Part shown: positions 7,292-16,239 of the stretch, piece after piece
Layout: each line of letters starts with the position of its first letter
How positions within the stretch are numbered: position 1 is the stretch's first letter
From: Caenimonas sedimenti
Lineage (GTDB): Bacteria > Pseudomonadota > Gammaproteobacteria > Burkholderiales > Burkholderiaceae_C
DNA length: 64,000 bases
Assembly (NCBI RefSeq): GCF_007833165.1
Contig: NZ_VOBQ01000008.1
Location: forward strand, 62,001-126,000
Direction: 5' to 3'
Notes under the pieces: model-generated
The model's database searches: none
Told to the model about the DNA's origin: nothing
The model's input: the letters and a program-made list of their open reading frames with translations, nothing else
Program-made: the position numbers and the translations under genes

Positions 7292-8500
7292 ATGACTCTG
7301 ACCTTTGAGCAGTTGCCCATTTTCGTCAAGGCTCTCGCGACGAGATGCCACGCTTCGTTCCTCGCCAAGGCGGCCGTCACGGCCGCGTTCTCGGCGCTGG
7401 CCCTCCAGATGCCGGCGGGAGCTGCCGAGGTGGGCGTGACGGCGAAGAGCGTGACGATCGGACAAAGCATCTCGCTTTCGGGCCCATTGGGCGCGATCGG
7501 AACCGACTATGGAGAAGGTTTCAAGCTTGCCATCGATGACGCCAACCGCCGCGGCGGGGTGCACGGCCGCAAGATCAACCTCATCCAGCTGGATGACGCC
7601 TATCTTTCGGACCGTGCTCTGGTCAATACCAGGAAATTGCTGGATGAAGATGGCGTGTTCGCCATCGTCGGAAGCCTGGGAACGGGCTCGGTGGCGACCG
7701 TCATGCCCTTGCTCACCGAACGACGAGTCCCTCTCTTTGCCGCGTTCACCGGTGCCGACAGCCTTCGGCGGGAACCAAGCCGCTATCTCTTCACCGTGAT
7801 TGCGGCCTATGGCGATGAAACCGAGAAGATGGTCAATCACCTGACGACCATCGGTATCAAGAACATCGGCGCGATGTATCAGAACAACGCGTTCGGCAAG
7901 GACGGGCTCGCAGGCGCGGAAGCCGCTCTCAAGCGGCGCGGCCTTTCGCTCGCCGTGTCTGCATCTGTCGAGACCAATGCGAGCGATGCCGGCACCGCCG
8001 CCAAGACCATCGCGGCCGCCAGTCCGCAGGCCGTTCTCGTGCTCTCCGCAGGAAAGGCCACGATCGAGTTCGCGCGTGAGATCCGAAAGACCAGTCCTGC
8101 CGTCCGCCTGCTGATGCTTTCCGTCGCCGACACAAATCTGCTGGTACGCGAACTGGGCAAAGACGCAGCGGGTGTGGTTGTCGCGCAGACCATGCCGGCG
8201 CCAGCCGGTGCGAAGATGCCAGTGTCCATCGAGCACCAGAAACTGATGAAGGCAGCCGGCAAGGACGCCCATATCGGCTATGCGTCGATGACCGGCTTCG
8301 TCGCGGCCCGGGCGTTCGTCCAGGCCCTGAAGCTGGCCGGCACCGAGCCGACGCGTGACAAATTCATCAGCGGCCTTGAAAGCGGTGCCCGCCTCGATGT
8401 TGGGGGATACGAGCTGCGATTCTCGGCGGATCGCCACCACGGTTCGAACTACGTCGAGTTGACGATGATCCGCTCGGGCGGGTCATTGTTCGCGTATTGA
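7292..8500 (+). CDS. Periplasmic substrate-binding protein of LIV-type importer 1 (first copy)
   Basis: This 402-residue type I periplasmic binding protein (Leu/Ile/Val-binding family) has an N-terminal signal region with a hydrophobic stretch at about residues 25-43, and cleavage is likely after AGAA. The mature start GVTAKSVTIGQSISLSGPLG is typical of receptors for aromatic or unusual acids. A good ribosome site (CTGGAG) precedes the ATG. A second binding-protein gene follows 81 nt later, so the importer may have two receptors of different specificity. The ligand cannot be assigned from sequence. Confidence 0.88.
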   Translation: MTLTFEQLPIFVKALATRCHASFLAKAAVTAAFSALALQMPAGAAEVGVTAKSVTIGQSISLSGPLGAIGTDYGEGFKLAIDDANRRGGVHGRKINLIQLDDAYLSDRALVNTRKLLDEDGVFAIVGSLGTGSVATVMPLLTERRVPLFAAFTGADSLRREPSRYLFTVIAAYGDETEKMVNHLTTIGIKNIGAMYQNNAFGKDGLAGAEAALKRRGLSLAVSASVETNASDAGTAAKTIAAASPQAVLVLSAGKATIEFAREIRKTSPAVRLLMLSVADTNLLVRELGKDAAGVVVAQTMPAPAGAKMPVSIEHQKLMKAAGKDAHIGYASMTGFVAARAFVQALKLAGTEPTRDKFISGLESGARLDVGGYELRFSADRHHGSNYVELTMIRSGGSLFAY

Positions 8501-8581
8501 CGTTGCGCAGCCGGTTGACTCAGCCGCACGATCCATTCATTCACCACCCCTCGCCACTTTGAGGCGAATTGGAAGCAAAGC

Positions 8582-9787
8582 ATGAAAACTACTCTTGATC
8601 GCCTTGTACGTACCTTGATTGCCTCCGGCGTGTTGGCCGCTTCGGCTGCAGCGGCAAATGCGGCGGACCCCGGCGTGTTGGACGATCGCATCATCATTGG
8701 GTCAGTCCTTCCGCAAACGGGTCCGCCGAGCCTGATTGGCAAGGCGGCCGTGATCGCTTTGCGGGTCTGGGAGAAGGATGTCAATGCGCGCGGCGGCATC
8801 CACGGCCGCAAGATCGACCTGCGCGTCGAGGAAGACGCTTATGTGCCGCAACGCTCGGTGCAGGCGCTGAAGAAACTGATCGACGTCGACAAGGTGTTCG
8901 CCGTGCTGGGCACGTCGGGCTCGTCGCACCTCGTGGCGATGATGCCGACCATCGACGAAAACCGGATCCCAGCGCTGAATTTTGCCGCCGTCGCTGGGGC
9001 GCATTTCACGCCGCCGCGCAAAACCGTTTTCAACATCGGCGCCACTTACTGCCAGGAGATCAATGGCGTGATGAAGCACCTGATCACCTCGCGAAAGCTC
9101 CAGGGTTCTAAGTTCGCCATCATCTACCAGGATGACGACTACGGTGCCGATGTCAAGTGCGGCTACGACATGGCGCTGAAGGCCCTGGGATTGAGCAGTG
9201 CCGCCGCCGTTTCCTACAAGCGGGGCGCGAAGGACTTCTCGGCAGAGGTCCTGGCCGTGCAGCGTGCCGGCGCCACGTTCGTGCTTACCGGCGGCATCAT
9301 TACCGAAACCGCGACCATGCTCAAGGAAATCCAGAAGAATGGCATGAACGTCGTGCGCCTGGCGCCGCATCCATCCCATCTGGGCCCGGTGCTCGCCCTG
9401 GCGGGTAGCGCCGCCGAAGGCCTGCTGCTGGCCGACTACGTGCCGCCTATCACCGACACGGCAACCCAGGGCATCGGCCGTCTCAATGCGCTGGCTTACA
9501 AGTACCTCAGCGCCGACGAAGTGAAAGCGATGAACCGCTATTCGCTGACCGCCATGGTCGCTGCGCAGCTGCTGGAATCCGCGCTCACTGCCTGCGGCCG
9601 CAACCTCACCCGCGAATGCCTGGTGCAGAAGCTGGAACAGACCAAGAACTTCGGCAGCGACGGAATCATGGCTCCGCTGACCTTCGGGCCCAATATCCGC
9701 CAGAGCGGTACCCGTCCGATCCTGCTGAAGGCCGATGTCGCCACCGGCAAGTTCGAGCGTGCTTCGGAGTTCCTCAGCGACAAGTAG
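8582..9787 (+). CDS. Periplasmic substrate-binding protein of LIV-type importer 1 (second copy)
   Basis: This 401-residue type I periplasmic binding protein is paralogous to the one just upstream. Its signal peptide ends near AAANA at residues 23-27, followed by ADPGVLDDRIIIGSVLPQTGP. The segment GGIHGRKIDLRVEEDAY aligns by eye with GGVHGRKINLIQLDDAY of the first copy. Similarity is otherwise moderate, so this is an old duplication, not a recent one. Cysteines at about 159 and 197 could form a disulfide. It ends the plus-strand operon. Confidence 0.88.
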   Translation: MKTTLDRLVRTLIASGVLAASAAAANAADPGVLDDRIIIGSVLPQTGPPSLIGKAAVIALRVWEKDVNARGGIHGRKIDLRVEEDAYVPQRSVQALKKLIDVDKVFAVLGTSGSSHLVAMMPTIDENRIPALNFAAVAGAHFTPPRKTVFNIGATYCQEINGVMKHLITSRKLQGSKFAIIYQDDDYGADVKCGYDMALKALGLSSAAAVSYKRGAKDFSAEVLAVQRAGATFVLTGGIITETATMLKEIQKNGMNVVRLAPHPSHLGPVLALAGSAAEGLLLADYVPPITDTATQGIGRLNALAYKYLSADEVKAMNRYSLTAMVAAQLLESALTACGRNLTRECLVQKLEQTKNFGSDGIMAPLTFGPNIRQSGTRPILLKADVATGKFERASEFLSDK

Positions 9788-9859
9788 AGGAGCCGGGTTC
9801 GGCCGCATCTCTACATTGGGCGCTGTACAGACGCACTGTGCGCATCGACGCCAGACCGG

Positions 9860-10420
9860 TCAGTAGATGCCCAGGGCCAATCCGGCCGCGAGGGCGGCGC
9901 CCAAGTGTTCGCACCGCGCCAGATCGGCCGCGTCAATGTGCTTCGGACGCAGGATCTCCTCCGGCGCTTGTGCGTGGGTGCAAACAATCAGCGCATCGGC
10001 GACCCGTCGCAGCCGCCAGCCGGTGGCGATGCGCTCGATCTGGCGCACGGCGCTGCTGCCATCGCTGCCGGCGCAGACCAGGCACGCGTAGGGGCGGCCG
10101 TTGATGCGTTCGAACGCGGCGTAATAGCTGCGATCGAAGAAATCCTTCATCAGGCCGGACATCGCGGCCAGGTTCTCGGGCGTGGCGAAGATCAGGCCGT
10201 CCGCCGCCAGCACGTCGGCCGGGCCGGCCTGCGCGGCAGGCACCAGCCGCACGTCCACGGCCTGCTCCTGGCTGGCACCGGTTGCTGCGGCGCGCGCCAT
10301 CTGCAGCGTTCCCCCGGTCATCGTGTGGTAAACGATGAGCAGCGTCTTGCGCGGCGGCGTCCGGCAGTCCGTGGGTAGAGGCGCCAGCACTTTCCCTTCA
10401 GGCCGGAATCCCGAATCCAT
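9860..10420 (-). CDS. Flavodoxin-like / NAD(P)H-dependent FMN oxidoreductase-family protein
   Basis: This 186-residue protein has a flavodoxin-like fold: a first strand followed by a phosphate loop (LLIVYHTMTGGT) near residues 27-38, and a second FMN-loop-like segment LIFATPENLAAMSGLMKDFFD. It overlaps the nitroreductase end by 23 nt if the ATG at 10420 is used. A GTG at 10390, preceded closely by GAAGGGAAA, would remove the overlap and is a reasonable alternative. The pair may handle flavin-linked reduction of nitro or quinone compounds. The reaction is not known. Confidence 0.7.
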   Translation of the reverse strand: MDSGFRPEGKVLAPLPTDCRTPPRKTLLIVYHTMTGGTLQMARAAATGASQEQAVDVRLVPAAQAGPADVLAADGLIFATPENLAAMSGLMKDFFDRSYYAAFERINGRPYACLVCAGSDGSSAVRQIERIATGWRLRRVADALIVCTHAQAPEEILRPKHIDAADLARCEHLGAALAAGLALGIY

Positions 10421-11081
10421 GGAAGCTGACGAATTCGTCCAGGCTCGCGCGTTCCGTGATGAACGCGTTCTCGGGCGCCTGCGGGTCCTCGTGCCCGAGC
10501 GCGATGCCGCAAAGGAGCATCTCGTTGTCGCTCATCGGCAGGTGCTGGCGAGCGATGCCGTGGAACCAGGCAAAAGCCGCCTGGGCGCATGTATGCAGCC
10601 CCTGGGCGCGTGCGGCCACCATCACGTTCTGGATGAACATGCCCACGTCCATGAAGCTGCCCGTATTCAGGCGCCGGTCCAGCGTGACGAGCAGCCCTAC
10701 CGGGGCGTCGAAGAAGGTGTAGTTGCGCAGCATCTGCTGCTCGCGGGCCACTTTGTCCTCGCGCGCGATGCCCAGCGAGGCGTACAGGCCGAAGCCGCAG
10801 CGGCGGCGGCGATCCATGTACGGCTCGAACCAGCTGGTCGGATAGTAAGCGTACTCGGGCTGGTGGCGGTCGGCGTCCTCCCGCGCTGCCTTCACGATGT
10901 CGTCGCACAGGCGCTCGCGCGCTTCACCCGCCAACACGTACACCCGCCAGGGCTGGACGTTGTTGCCGCTGGGGGCCCGCCCAGCCACCTGCAGGACATG
11001 GCTGACCACCGCGGCCGGCACCGGTGTCGGCAGGAAGCGGCGGACCGACTTGCGGCTGCGGATGGCATCGTCGACATGCAT
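10398..11081 (-). CDS. Nitroreductase-family flavoprotein
   Basis: This 227-residue FMN-dependent nitroreductase-family protein has the N-terminal SRKSVRRF motif at about 9-16, the APSGNNVQPWRV motif at about 36-47, and a C-terminal GIALGHEDPQAPEN. Enzymes of this family use NAD(P)H to reduce nitroaromatics, quinones or enoates. AGGAGA stands 8 nt before the ATG. It is the first gene of a two-gene minus-strand unit with the flavodoxin-like protein and is divergent from the ligase at 11199. The physiological substrate is unknown. Confidence 0.88.
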   Translation of the reverse strand: MHVDDAIRSRKSVRRFLPTPVPAAVVSHVLQVAGRAPSGNNVQPWRVYVLAGEARERLCDDIVKAAREDADRHQPEYAYYPTSWFEPYMDRRRRCGFGLYASLGIAREDKVAREQQMLRNYTFFDAPVGLLVTLDRRLNTGSFMDVGMFIQNVMVAARAQGLHTCAQAAFAWFHGIARQHLPMSDNEMLLCGIALGHEDPQAPENAFITERASLDEFVSFHGFGIPA

Positions 11082-11198
11082 GGGCTAGGTCTCCTGTGTT
11101 GTGCGCGTGGACGCCAGAATTGCCACTCCGACATCCGCCCTGCGCTTGCCTTGCCGCGAGCACTGGACTGCGCACGCGGGTTCAGCTAACCTTGCAAC

Positions 11199-13169
11199 AT
11201 GGATTCTACCAAACGACCGTTCGATTGGGTGCCGCCGCCGGATGTGGTGGCGCAGTCCAATCTCACTGCCTTCATCCGCCATTCCGGAGAAGCCGATCTG
11301 CACGCGCTGTCCCGGCGCGCCGATGCGGACCCGGCCTGGCTGATCGAGCGGGTGTTCCAGTTCTGCGACTTCCGCTTCTACCAGCCGCCGCAGCAGATGC
11401 TGGATACCTCGCGCGGAATCGAATGGGCACGATGGTGTGTTGGCGGCACCACCAACATCGTGCTGAACTGCATCGACAGGCACCGCGGCACACCCACCTG
11501 GGAGCGTCCGTTCCTGGTTTGGGAAGGCGAGGACCGGCGTGCCCAGCGCAGTCTGACCTACCGCGATTTCGACGCCGAAGTCTGCCGCCTGGCCGGCGCG
11601 CTGCGATCTCTTGGCGTGGAGCGCGGCGACCGTGTCGGGCTGTACATGCCAAACCTCCCCGAGACCTTCATCGCCTTCTTCGCAGTGATGAAGATCGGCG
11701 CCGTCGTCATGCCGCTGTTCTCTGGCTTCGGCCCGCAGCCCATCGTGGCGCGCCTGAATGACGGCGAAGCCAAGGTGGTGCTGACCGTCGATGGGACCTG
11801 GCGCCGCGGGACGCCAGGCGCGATGAAGTCGGTGCTCGACGAGGCGCTGCTGTCGGTGCCCAGCGTGCAGCATGTGCTGGTGCTGCGGCACCTGGGCGAC
11901 GCCCTGCCCGCCTGCCCAATGACCGCCCGGCGCGACCAGGATTGGGCCGCGGCCGTGGCGCAGCAGCCTGCGCAACTGGAAACCACCGAGATGGCTGCCG
12001 ACGATCCCGCCGTGCTGCTCTACACCTCGGGGACCACCGGCAAGCCCAAGGGCTGCGTGTGGACGCATGTGAGCTTCCTGGGCTCGATGGTCACGCGCGA
12101 CATGCACATCTGCGCCGACTTCAAGGCCAGCGACCGCTTTTTCTTCATGAGCGACATGGGCTGGATGGTCGGCGCCATGTGCGCCTGCATCCCCAGCTAC
12201 TTCGGCGGCAGCCTGCTGGTGGCCGAGGGCACGCCCGATTTCCCGGACACCGGCCGCTTCTGGCGCCTGCTGCAGGACCACAAGGTCACTTACGTGGGCG
12301 TGGCGCCGACGCTGATCCGCGGGCTGATGCGCTACGGCAGCGCCGAGGTGGAGAGCTTCGACCTGTCCGCCCTGCGCGTCACGGTCTCCGGCGGTGAAGC
12401 GTGGACCGAAGCGCCCTGGCGTTGGTTCTTCGAGCATGTCTGCAAGAAGAAACTGCCGTTCCTGAACATCGTCGGCGGCACCGAGGTCGGCGGCTGCAAC
12501 TTCACCGGCACCGTGCTTCACCCTCTGAGGCCCGGGTCCTTCGGGATGGGCGGCCTGGGCGTCGGCGCGGACATCGTCGATGACTCCGGCAAGCCAGTGG
12601 CCGCCGGCCAGGTGGGCGAATTGGTGCTTCGCAACCCCAACATCGGCTTCACCAAGAGCCTGTGGCGTGACGATGAACGCTACCTCGACAGCTACTGGCG
12701 CACCCTTCCCGGCCTGTGGGTGCACGGGGACTTCGCCATGCGGGACGGGGATGGTCTGTTCTACATCCTCGGCCGCAGCGACGACACCATCAAGGTATCG
12801 GGCAAGCGCACCGGGCCGTCGGAGATCGAGACCCTGCTGACCGGTACCGGCAAGGTGTCCGAAGCGGCCGTGATCGGCGTGCCTGACGAAGTCAAGGGCT
12901 CCGCGATCGTCTGCGTCTGCGTGCCGATGCCCGGCGTGGCGGCCGACACTGCGCTGCAACAGGAATTGTCCGCCGCGGTGGTCCGCGGCATGGGCGCGTC
13001 ATACCGTCCACGCCAAGTGCTGCTGGTCAGCGACCTGCCGAAGACGCGCAACATGAAGGTCATGCGCCGTGTCGTCCGCGCGGTCTACAAAGGGGAGAGC
13101 CCGGGCGACCTGTCGTCCCTGGTCAACCCGGAAGCTGTGACCGAGTTGCAGACCAGGCTTGGCATCTGA
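11199..13169 (+). CDS. Acetyl-CoA-synthetase-like acyl-CoA ligase
   Basis: This 656-residue adenylate-forming enzyme is of the acetyl/propionyl-CoA synthetase branch. It has the N-terminal ACAS-type extension, P-loop YTSGTTGKPKG at 275-285, GWMVGA, the hinge GRSDDTIKVSGKRTGPSEIE, and C-terminal PKTRNMKVMRR with the catalytic lysine near 630. That lysine sits where Acs enzymes are usually acetylated. It is monocistronic, divergent from the nitroreductase and convergent with the carbonic anhydrase only 15 nt away. A short-chain or branched acid substrate is plausible, but acetate specificity is not shown. No clear ribosome site precedes the ATG. Confidence 0.85.
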   Translation: MDSTKRPFDWVPPPDVVAQSNLTAFIRHSGEADLHALSRRADADPAWLIERVFQFCDFRFYQPPQQMLDTSRGIEWARWCVGGTTNIVLNCIDRHRGTPTWERPFLVWEGEDRRAQRSLTYRDFDAEVCRLAGALRSLGVERGDRVGLYMPNLPETFIAFFAVMKIGAVVMPLFSGFGPQPIVARLNDGEAKVVLTVDGTWRRGTPGAMKSVLDEALLSVPSVQHVLVLRHLGDALPACPMTARRDQDWAAAVAQQPAQLETTEMAADDPAVLLYTSGTTGKPKGCVWTHVSFLGSMVTRDMHICADFKASDRFFFMSDMGWMVGAMCACIPSYFGGSLLVAEGTPDFPDTGRFWRLLQDHKVTYVGVAPTLIRGLMRYGSAEVESFDLSALRVTVSGGEAWTEAPWRWFFEHVCKKKLPFLNIVGGTEVGGCNFTGTVLHPLRPGSFGMGGLGVGADIVDDSGKPVAAGQVGELVLRNPNIGFTKSLWRDDERYLDSYWRTLPGLWVHGDFAMRDGDGLFYILGRSDDTIKVSGKRTGPSEIETLLTGTGKVSEAAVIGVPDEVKGSAIVCVCVPMPGVAADTALQQELSAAVVRGMGASYRPRQVLLVSDLPKTRNMKVMRRVVRAVYKGESPGDLSSLVNPEAVTELQTRLGI

Positions 13170-13184
13170 GGCGGTCGGCGCAGG

Positions 13185-13877
13185 TCACGGCACGCCAAGC
13201 GTGGCCAGCGCCTCGAAGTAGCCGGAGTCACGCGCTTCGATGCCACCAACGCTGGCGCCGACCCGTCGCAGCAGCCCGTCCCCGAGCCCATAGACCAGCC
13301 CGTGCACTTCAACACGTTGCCCTCGATCCCACGCTCTGCGCACGGTCGTCGTGCGGCACACGTTGCTGACTTGCTCGATCACGTTGAGCTCGCACAGGCG
13401 GGATGCGCGGACCTCGGTGGCGGCGCTGTCGTCAAGCCGGTCGGCGTGCTTGCGGCCGACGTCTTCCAGGTGCCGCAGCCAGTTCTCAGCCAGTCCAGTG
13501 CGGCGCTGCTCCACCACAGCCTGTACCGCGCCGCATCCATAGTGCCCCACCACGAGCACGTGTTCGACCTTCAGGATTTCAACCGCGTATTGCAGCACGG
13601 TCAGGCAGTTCAGGTCGGAGTGCACCACCAGGTTGCCCACATTGCGGTGAACGAAGACCTCGCCCGGGCGCAGCCCCAGGATTTCGTTGGCCGGAACACG
13701 GCTGTCCGAACAGCCGATCCACAAGTAGCGCGGTGACTGCTGCCCGGCCAGCCGCTGGAAGTACTCCGGGTCCTGGGCCACACAGCGAGCAGACCAGGCG
13801 CGGTTGTTCTTGAACAAAGACTCGATGCTGCACATGCCGAAAGCTTTCAGTGGGTTGTTTTCCTCGACCGAGGACAT
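13185..13877 (-). CDS. can: Beta-class carbonic anhydrase
   Basis: The protein interconverts CO2 and bicarbonate in the cytoplasm. Zinc ligands and the catalytic dyad are visible: CSDSR (Cys56, Asp58, Arg60) and HYGC (His112, Cys115). It is 230 residues from the ATG at 13877. A second ATG at 13835 begins MCSIESLFKNNRAW, the usual beginning of this family, and gives 216 residues, so the shorter form is equally likely. It is divergent from the monooxygenase at 13980. Bicarbonate supply to the biotin carboxylase at 60222 is a possible but unproven link. Confidence 0.92.
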   Translation of the reverse strand: MSSVEENNPLKAFGMCSIESLFKNNRAWSARCVAQDPEYFQRLAGQQSPRYLWIGCSDSRVPANEILGLRPGEVFVHRNVGNLVVHSDLNCLTVLQYAVEILKVEHVLVVGHYGCGAVQAVVEQRRTGLAENWLRHLEDVGRKHADRLDDSAATEVRASRLCELNVIEQVSNVCRTTTVRRAWDRGQRVEVHGLVYGLGDGLLRRVGASVGGIEARDSGYFEALATLGVP

Positions 13878-13979
13878 GAATTTGCGGCATGATATCGAAC
13901 AAGTGTTAGGTTTGCATTACCGGCGAGCGGAACGCCGATCCAGGCGCGTTCCATCGCCGAGTCCGAACGGAGACGAGTC

Positions 13980-15620
13980 TTGGTCAAGCAACAGCCGCCT
14001 GCGAAAGCAGGGCACCCACTACCTGCACGCGAATTCGTGATCATCGGCGCAGGCATGTGCGGCCTCTACCAGCTGTACAAGCTGCTGCGGAATGGCGCAG
14101 ACGTCACGGTGCTGGAGCGCGGCGACGACGTCGGTGGCACCTGGTACTGGAACCGCTACCCCGGCTGCCGTTTCGACTCTGAAAGCTATACCTACGGCTA
14201 TTCGTTCTCCAAGGAACTGCTGGCCGAGTGGGACTGGACCGAGCACTTCTCGCCTCAGCCCGAGAACCTGCGCTATGTGAACCACGTGGTCGACAAGTTT
14301 GAGCTGCGTACGCACATCCAGTTCGGCTGCAACCTGACGCGCGCCGTGTGGGACGACGAACACCACATCTGGACGCTCGAACTGGCCGACGGCCGTACGC
14401 TGACTTGCCGCTTCCTGCTTACCGCCATCGGCCTGCTGTCGGCACCGACGATGCCGCGCCTGACGGGCATGGACAGCTTCCGCGGACCTTCTTTCCACAC
14501 CTACCACTGGCCCAAGGCGCCGGTGGATCTGACCGGCAAGCGGGTGGCCGTGATCGGCACCGGGGCCACCGGCGTGCAACTGATCGGTGCGATCGCCGAC
14601 AAGGTGGGCCAACTCACCGTCTTCCAACGCCGACCTAACTGGTGCGCGCCGCTGCACAACGCCCCGATCTCTGCGGCGGAGATGGCTTCGATCCGGGCCG
14701 ACTACGCCGAGATTTTCAGGAAGTGCGACAACACACCGGGCGGCTTCATTCACGGACCGGACCGGCGCCGTGTGGCCGAGGTGCCGCGCGAGGAACGGCT
14801 GGCCTTCTGGGAGCGGCTCTACGCCACACCTGGCTTCGCCATCTGGCTGGGCAACTTCCGCGACGTACTGATGGACGAGGCCGCCAACGCCGAGTTCTCG
14901 GCCTTCGTGGCAGACAAGATTCGCGGGCGCGTCAAGGACCCGGTGCTGGCCGAGAAGCTGATACCAAAGGACCACGGCTTCGGCGTGCAGCGCGTGCCGA
15001 TGGAGACCCGCTACTACGAGGCTTACAACCGCCCCAACGTGCACCTGGTCAGCATCGGCGAGACCCCGATCGAGCGCATCACGCCCACCGGCATCCGCAC
15101 CAGCGAGCGCGACTACGAGTTCGACCTCATCGTCTACGCCACTGGGTTCGACGCCGTCACTGGCGCCTTTGACGGGATCGACTTCGTCGGCACCGATGGC
15201 CAGCGCCTGCGCGATAACTGGCGCGACGGGCCGCTCACCTACCTGGGTCTGCAGGTGGTTGGCTTTCCCAACCTGTTCATGCTGGCAGGTCCTCAGAGCG
15301 CATCTCTGTCGACCAACTTCCCTCGCGGCATCGAGACCGTGGTGGACTGGGCGAGCGGGCTGTTCGAGCACGCCGTGGAACGCGGCATCCGCCGTATCGA
15401 GCCCACGGCCGAAGCCCAAGCGGAATGGACCGCGCATGTCGAGGAACTGTACCAAGGCCTGCTGCTGCGCAAGGCCAAGTCCTGGTTCACGGGCTACAAC
15501 TCCAACGTCGAAGGCCACGACAAGATTCGCTACATGATCTACAACGGCGGCGCGCCGCGTTACCGCCAGCGCCTGGCCGAGGTGGCGCAGCAGGGCTACG
15601 CGGGATTTCGCCTGGGCTGA
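13980..15620 (+). CDS. Type I Baeyer-Villiger monooxygenase (flavin-containing, cyclohexanone-monooxygenase-like)
   Basis: This is a 546-residue FAD/NADPH monooxygenase. The first dinucleotide fold GAGMCG is at 23-28, followed by DDVGGTWYWNRYPG, which is typical of BVMOs. The family fingerprint FRGPSFHTYHWP is at 167-178 (FxGxxxHxxxWP), and a second fold GTGATG is at 193-198. Such enzymes insert oxygen next to a ketone to make an ester or lactone. The start is TTG, with GGAG about 8 nt upstream; no nearer ATG precedes the FAD motif. It stands alone, divergent from the carbonic anhydrase. A cyclic or aryl ketone is the likely class of substrate; the exact one is unknown. Confidence 0.9.
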   Translation: MVKQQPPAKAGHPLPAREFVIIGAGMCGLYQLYKLLRNGADVTVLERGDDVGGTWYWNRYPGCRFDSESYTYGYSFSKELLAEWDWTEHFSPQPENLRYVNHVVDKFELRTHIQFGCNLTRAVWDDEHHIWTLELADGRTLTCRFLLTAIGLLSAPTMPRLTGMDSFRGPSFHTYHWPKAPVDLTGKRVAVIGTGATGVQLIGAIADKVGQLTVFQRRPNWCAPLHNAPISAAEMASIRADYAEIFRKCDNTPGGFIHGPDRRRVAEVPREERLAFWERLYATPGFAIWLGNFRDVLMDEAANAEFSAFVADKIRGRVKDPVLAEKLIPKDHGFGVQRVPMETRYYEAYNRPNVHLVSIGETPIERITPTGIRTSERDYEFDLIVYATGFDAVTGAFDGIDFVGTDGQRLRDNWRDGPLTYLGLQVVGFPNLFMLAGPQSASLSTNFPRGIETVVDWASGLFEHAVERGIRRIEPTAEAQAEWTAHVEELYQGLLLRKAKSWFTGYNSNVEGHDKIRYMIYNGGAPRYRQRLAEVAQQGYAGFRLG

Positions 15621-16239
15621 TCGGCTGTCCGCGCCGATCGCGTCGCCATGCGTCACGATGCGTGCACGTTGATCACGACGTTGACCTTTACCGAGGTCAT
15701 TCGGCCCCTGAAAGTTGCCTCAGCAGCTTTGGAAAATCCTGCGGCGCAAGAGACGCTTCGACTCGGATTGCGCACGCGAACTCCGGCAACGGACAGGTTG
15801 GATCCTCGCTTTGCAGCCAGACGAACTCGTCAACGGATACGTTTTCGTTGTCGAGGATGAGAGGTGCGACATCCTGAAAGTCGGCCCCGGCATCGGAGAG
15901 CAGAACGATGACCAAATCCACACTGCCCTCCCATTGCGCACACAGTCCACCCAGCCGGGACATGTTTCTTCCGAACACGATCCAACGAAGGTGCGCATAG
16001 GGCGTACCTCGCGTCGCATCGATCTATTCATCAATCTGGGGTTCGGGTATGCCAAAACAGACGATGTTGTGGATTCGATGAATCCCTTGTTTCTCGTTCG
16101 GCACCATCAAGGCTTCATCCAATCAACTCGCGCCGTGTTCAGCGTCCTCGAACAGCCAGGATGAAATCACCCCTGGATGCAGCGCGAGCTCGCGCCGTCG
16201 AGCACGCGCGCGGTGCTTCCACGTCGACAATCAGGGTGA
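15621..16239. other. Gene-poor gap of about 620 bases
   Basis: This is the longest stretch without a confident gene. Its base composition is visibly less GC-rich than the flanks. On the minus strand, one frame reads as protein-like sequence on both sides of an in-frame stop near 16024. That suggests a small eroded gene (see 15697-15978). No clear terminator, transposon end or tRNA was seen. Confidence 0.5.
15697..15978 (-). CDS. Small hypothetical protein, possibly the remnant of a longer gene
   Basis: This 93-residue frame begins with GTG at 15978. The composition looks like a real soluble protein, with hydrophobic strands (VDLVIVLLSD) alternating with acidic stretches (LILDNENVSVDEFVWLQSED). 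The same frame continues protein-like upstream (RGTPYAHLRWI) to a TAG near 16024, beyond which HRIHNIVCFGIPEPQ is readable. No family is recognised and there is no good ribosome site. It may be a decayed gene or a chance frame. Confidence 0.35.
   Translation of the reverse strand: MFGRNMSRLGGLCAQWEGSVDLVIVLLSDAGADFQDVAPLILDNENVSVDEFVWLQSEDPTCPLPEFACAIRVEASLAPQDFPKLLRQLSGAE

Noticed and set aside
9832-9842. Short palindrome CGCAC-T-GTGCG between the convergent binding-protein and flavodoxin-like genes
   Set aside because: The arms are only 5 bases with no T-run, too weak to call a bidirectional terminator.
13895-13925. GTTAGGTTTGC segment between the carbonic anhydrase and the monooxygenase as a third copy of the 13-mer operator
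   Set aside because: Only about eight bases match the CCTAACTAACGTT word, and the palindromic core TAACGTT is missing.
15715-16164. Plus-strand frame of about 150 codons in the 15.6-16.2 kb gap
   Set aside because: No ribosome site and no family resemblance. The minus-strand frame in the same place looks more protein-like, though it too is uncertain.
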